Shown here one piece after another: positions 34,575-34,641 of a stretch of 34,641 nt of DNA (position 1 is the stretch's first letter; each line of letters begins with the position of its first letter). This DNA comes from a virus, in the IMG/VR virus record IMGVR_UViG_3300033004_000005, positions 1 to 34,641 of that record; one strand, 5' to 3'. The notes under the pieces were generated by a model, which did no database searches, had not been told where the DNA came from, and was given only the letters and a program-made list of their open reading frames with translations. A program made the translations under genes and the position numbers.

Positions 34575-34641
34575 ATGATTGGAACCCTAAGACCGTTTCT
34601 TAATCTGGTGGCAACGCAATTCGTTGTATCTGCCGGGGTCA
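34575..34641 (+). CDS. Start of next late gene (partial)
   Basis: ATG 34575 follows aaggtgatcc, eight bases after the capsid stop. The frame reads MIGTLRPFLNLVATQFVVSA and stays open to the window end. It is too short to identify. Confidence 0.55.
   Translation, partial: MIGTLRPFLNLVATQFVVSAGV

Noticed and set aside
1-34641. tRNA genes, CRISPR arrays, insertion sequences, integrase
   Set aside because: No cloverleaf, spaced direct repeats, transposase or recombinase was found by eye; the hexamer and 12-bp arrays have no spacers.

Overview
The whole window is tailed double-stranded DNA phage (or prophage) sequence: replication genes, both terminase subunits, portal, scaffold, decoration and major capsid proteins, and dozens of tightly packed small genes. 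The style of the small proteins (DUF1376, His/Gly-rich late protein, small Zn proteins, DUF6117-like protein) recalls phages of Alphaproteobacteria, probably Rhizobiales; that host guess is from memory of families, not proven. No tRNA, rRNA, integrase, transposase or CRISPR was seen.

Layout. (1) 1-1820, rightward: DUF1376 replication protein, a DnaB/Twinkle-type ATPase and a coupled 51-residue protein. (2) 1799-16057, leftward: about 38 mostly small early genes, including an FtsH-like AAA ATPase, HTH proteins, an Ala-rich repeat protein, two ArdC-like paralogues, a mini kinase-fold protein and several membrane microproteins. Many gaps hold a strong RNA hairpin and 15 genes share the extended leader ACGGAG(A/G). 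The small terminase gene (8433-9047) lies alone on the opposite strand inside this block, followed directly by a 28-copy hexanucleotide array. (3) 16058-16138: divergent promoter/operator region. (4) 16129-17916, rightward: short operon, including two genes that overlap in different frames. (5) 17907-25795, leftward: one translationally coupled operon of 13 genes encoding a nonulosonic (sialic/pseudaminic-type) sugar pathway: SDR dehydratase, DegT aminotransferase, GNAT acetyltransferase, NeuB/PseI synthase, cytidylyltransferase fused to a class III aminotransferase, and a Gfo/Idh/MocA oxidoreductase, interleaved with small unknown proteins. (6) 25837-34641, rightward late operon: large terminase, portal, His/Gly-rich protein, GroES-like co-chaperonin, scaffold, decoration protein, major capsid protein and the start of the next gene.

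The most striking item is the nine-carbon sugar cassette, wedged between early genes and the packaging/head operon. It carries five of six canonical Pse/Leg steps, lacks a recognisable UDP-sugar hydrolase (PseG-like) and has two extra enzymes. It could produce a CMP-activated sugar to decorate virions or the host surface. The next most interesting items are the hexamer array abutting terS (candidate packaging site) and the hairpin-punctuated leftward operon.

All calls come from reading the sequence; family names are from recognition of motifs and no database search was run.
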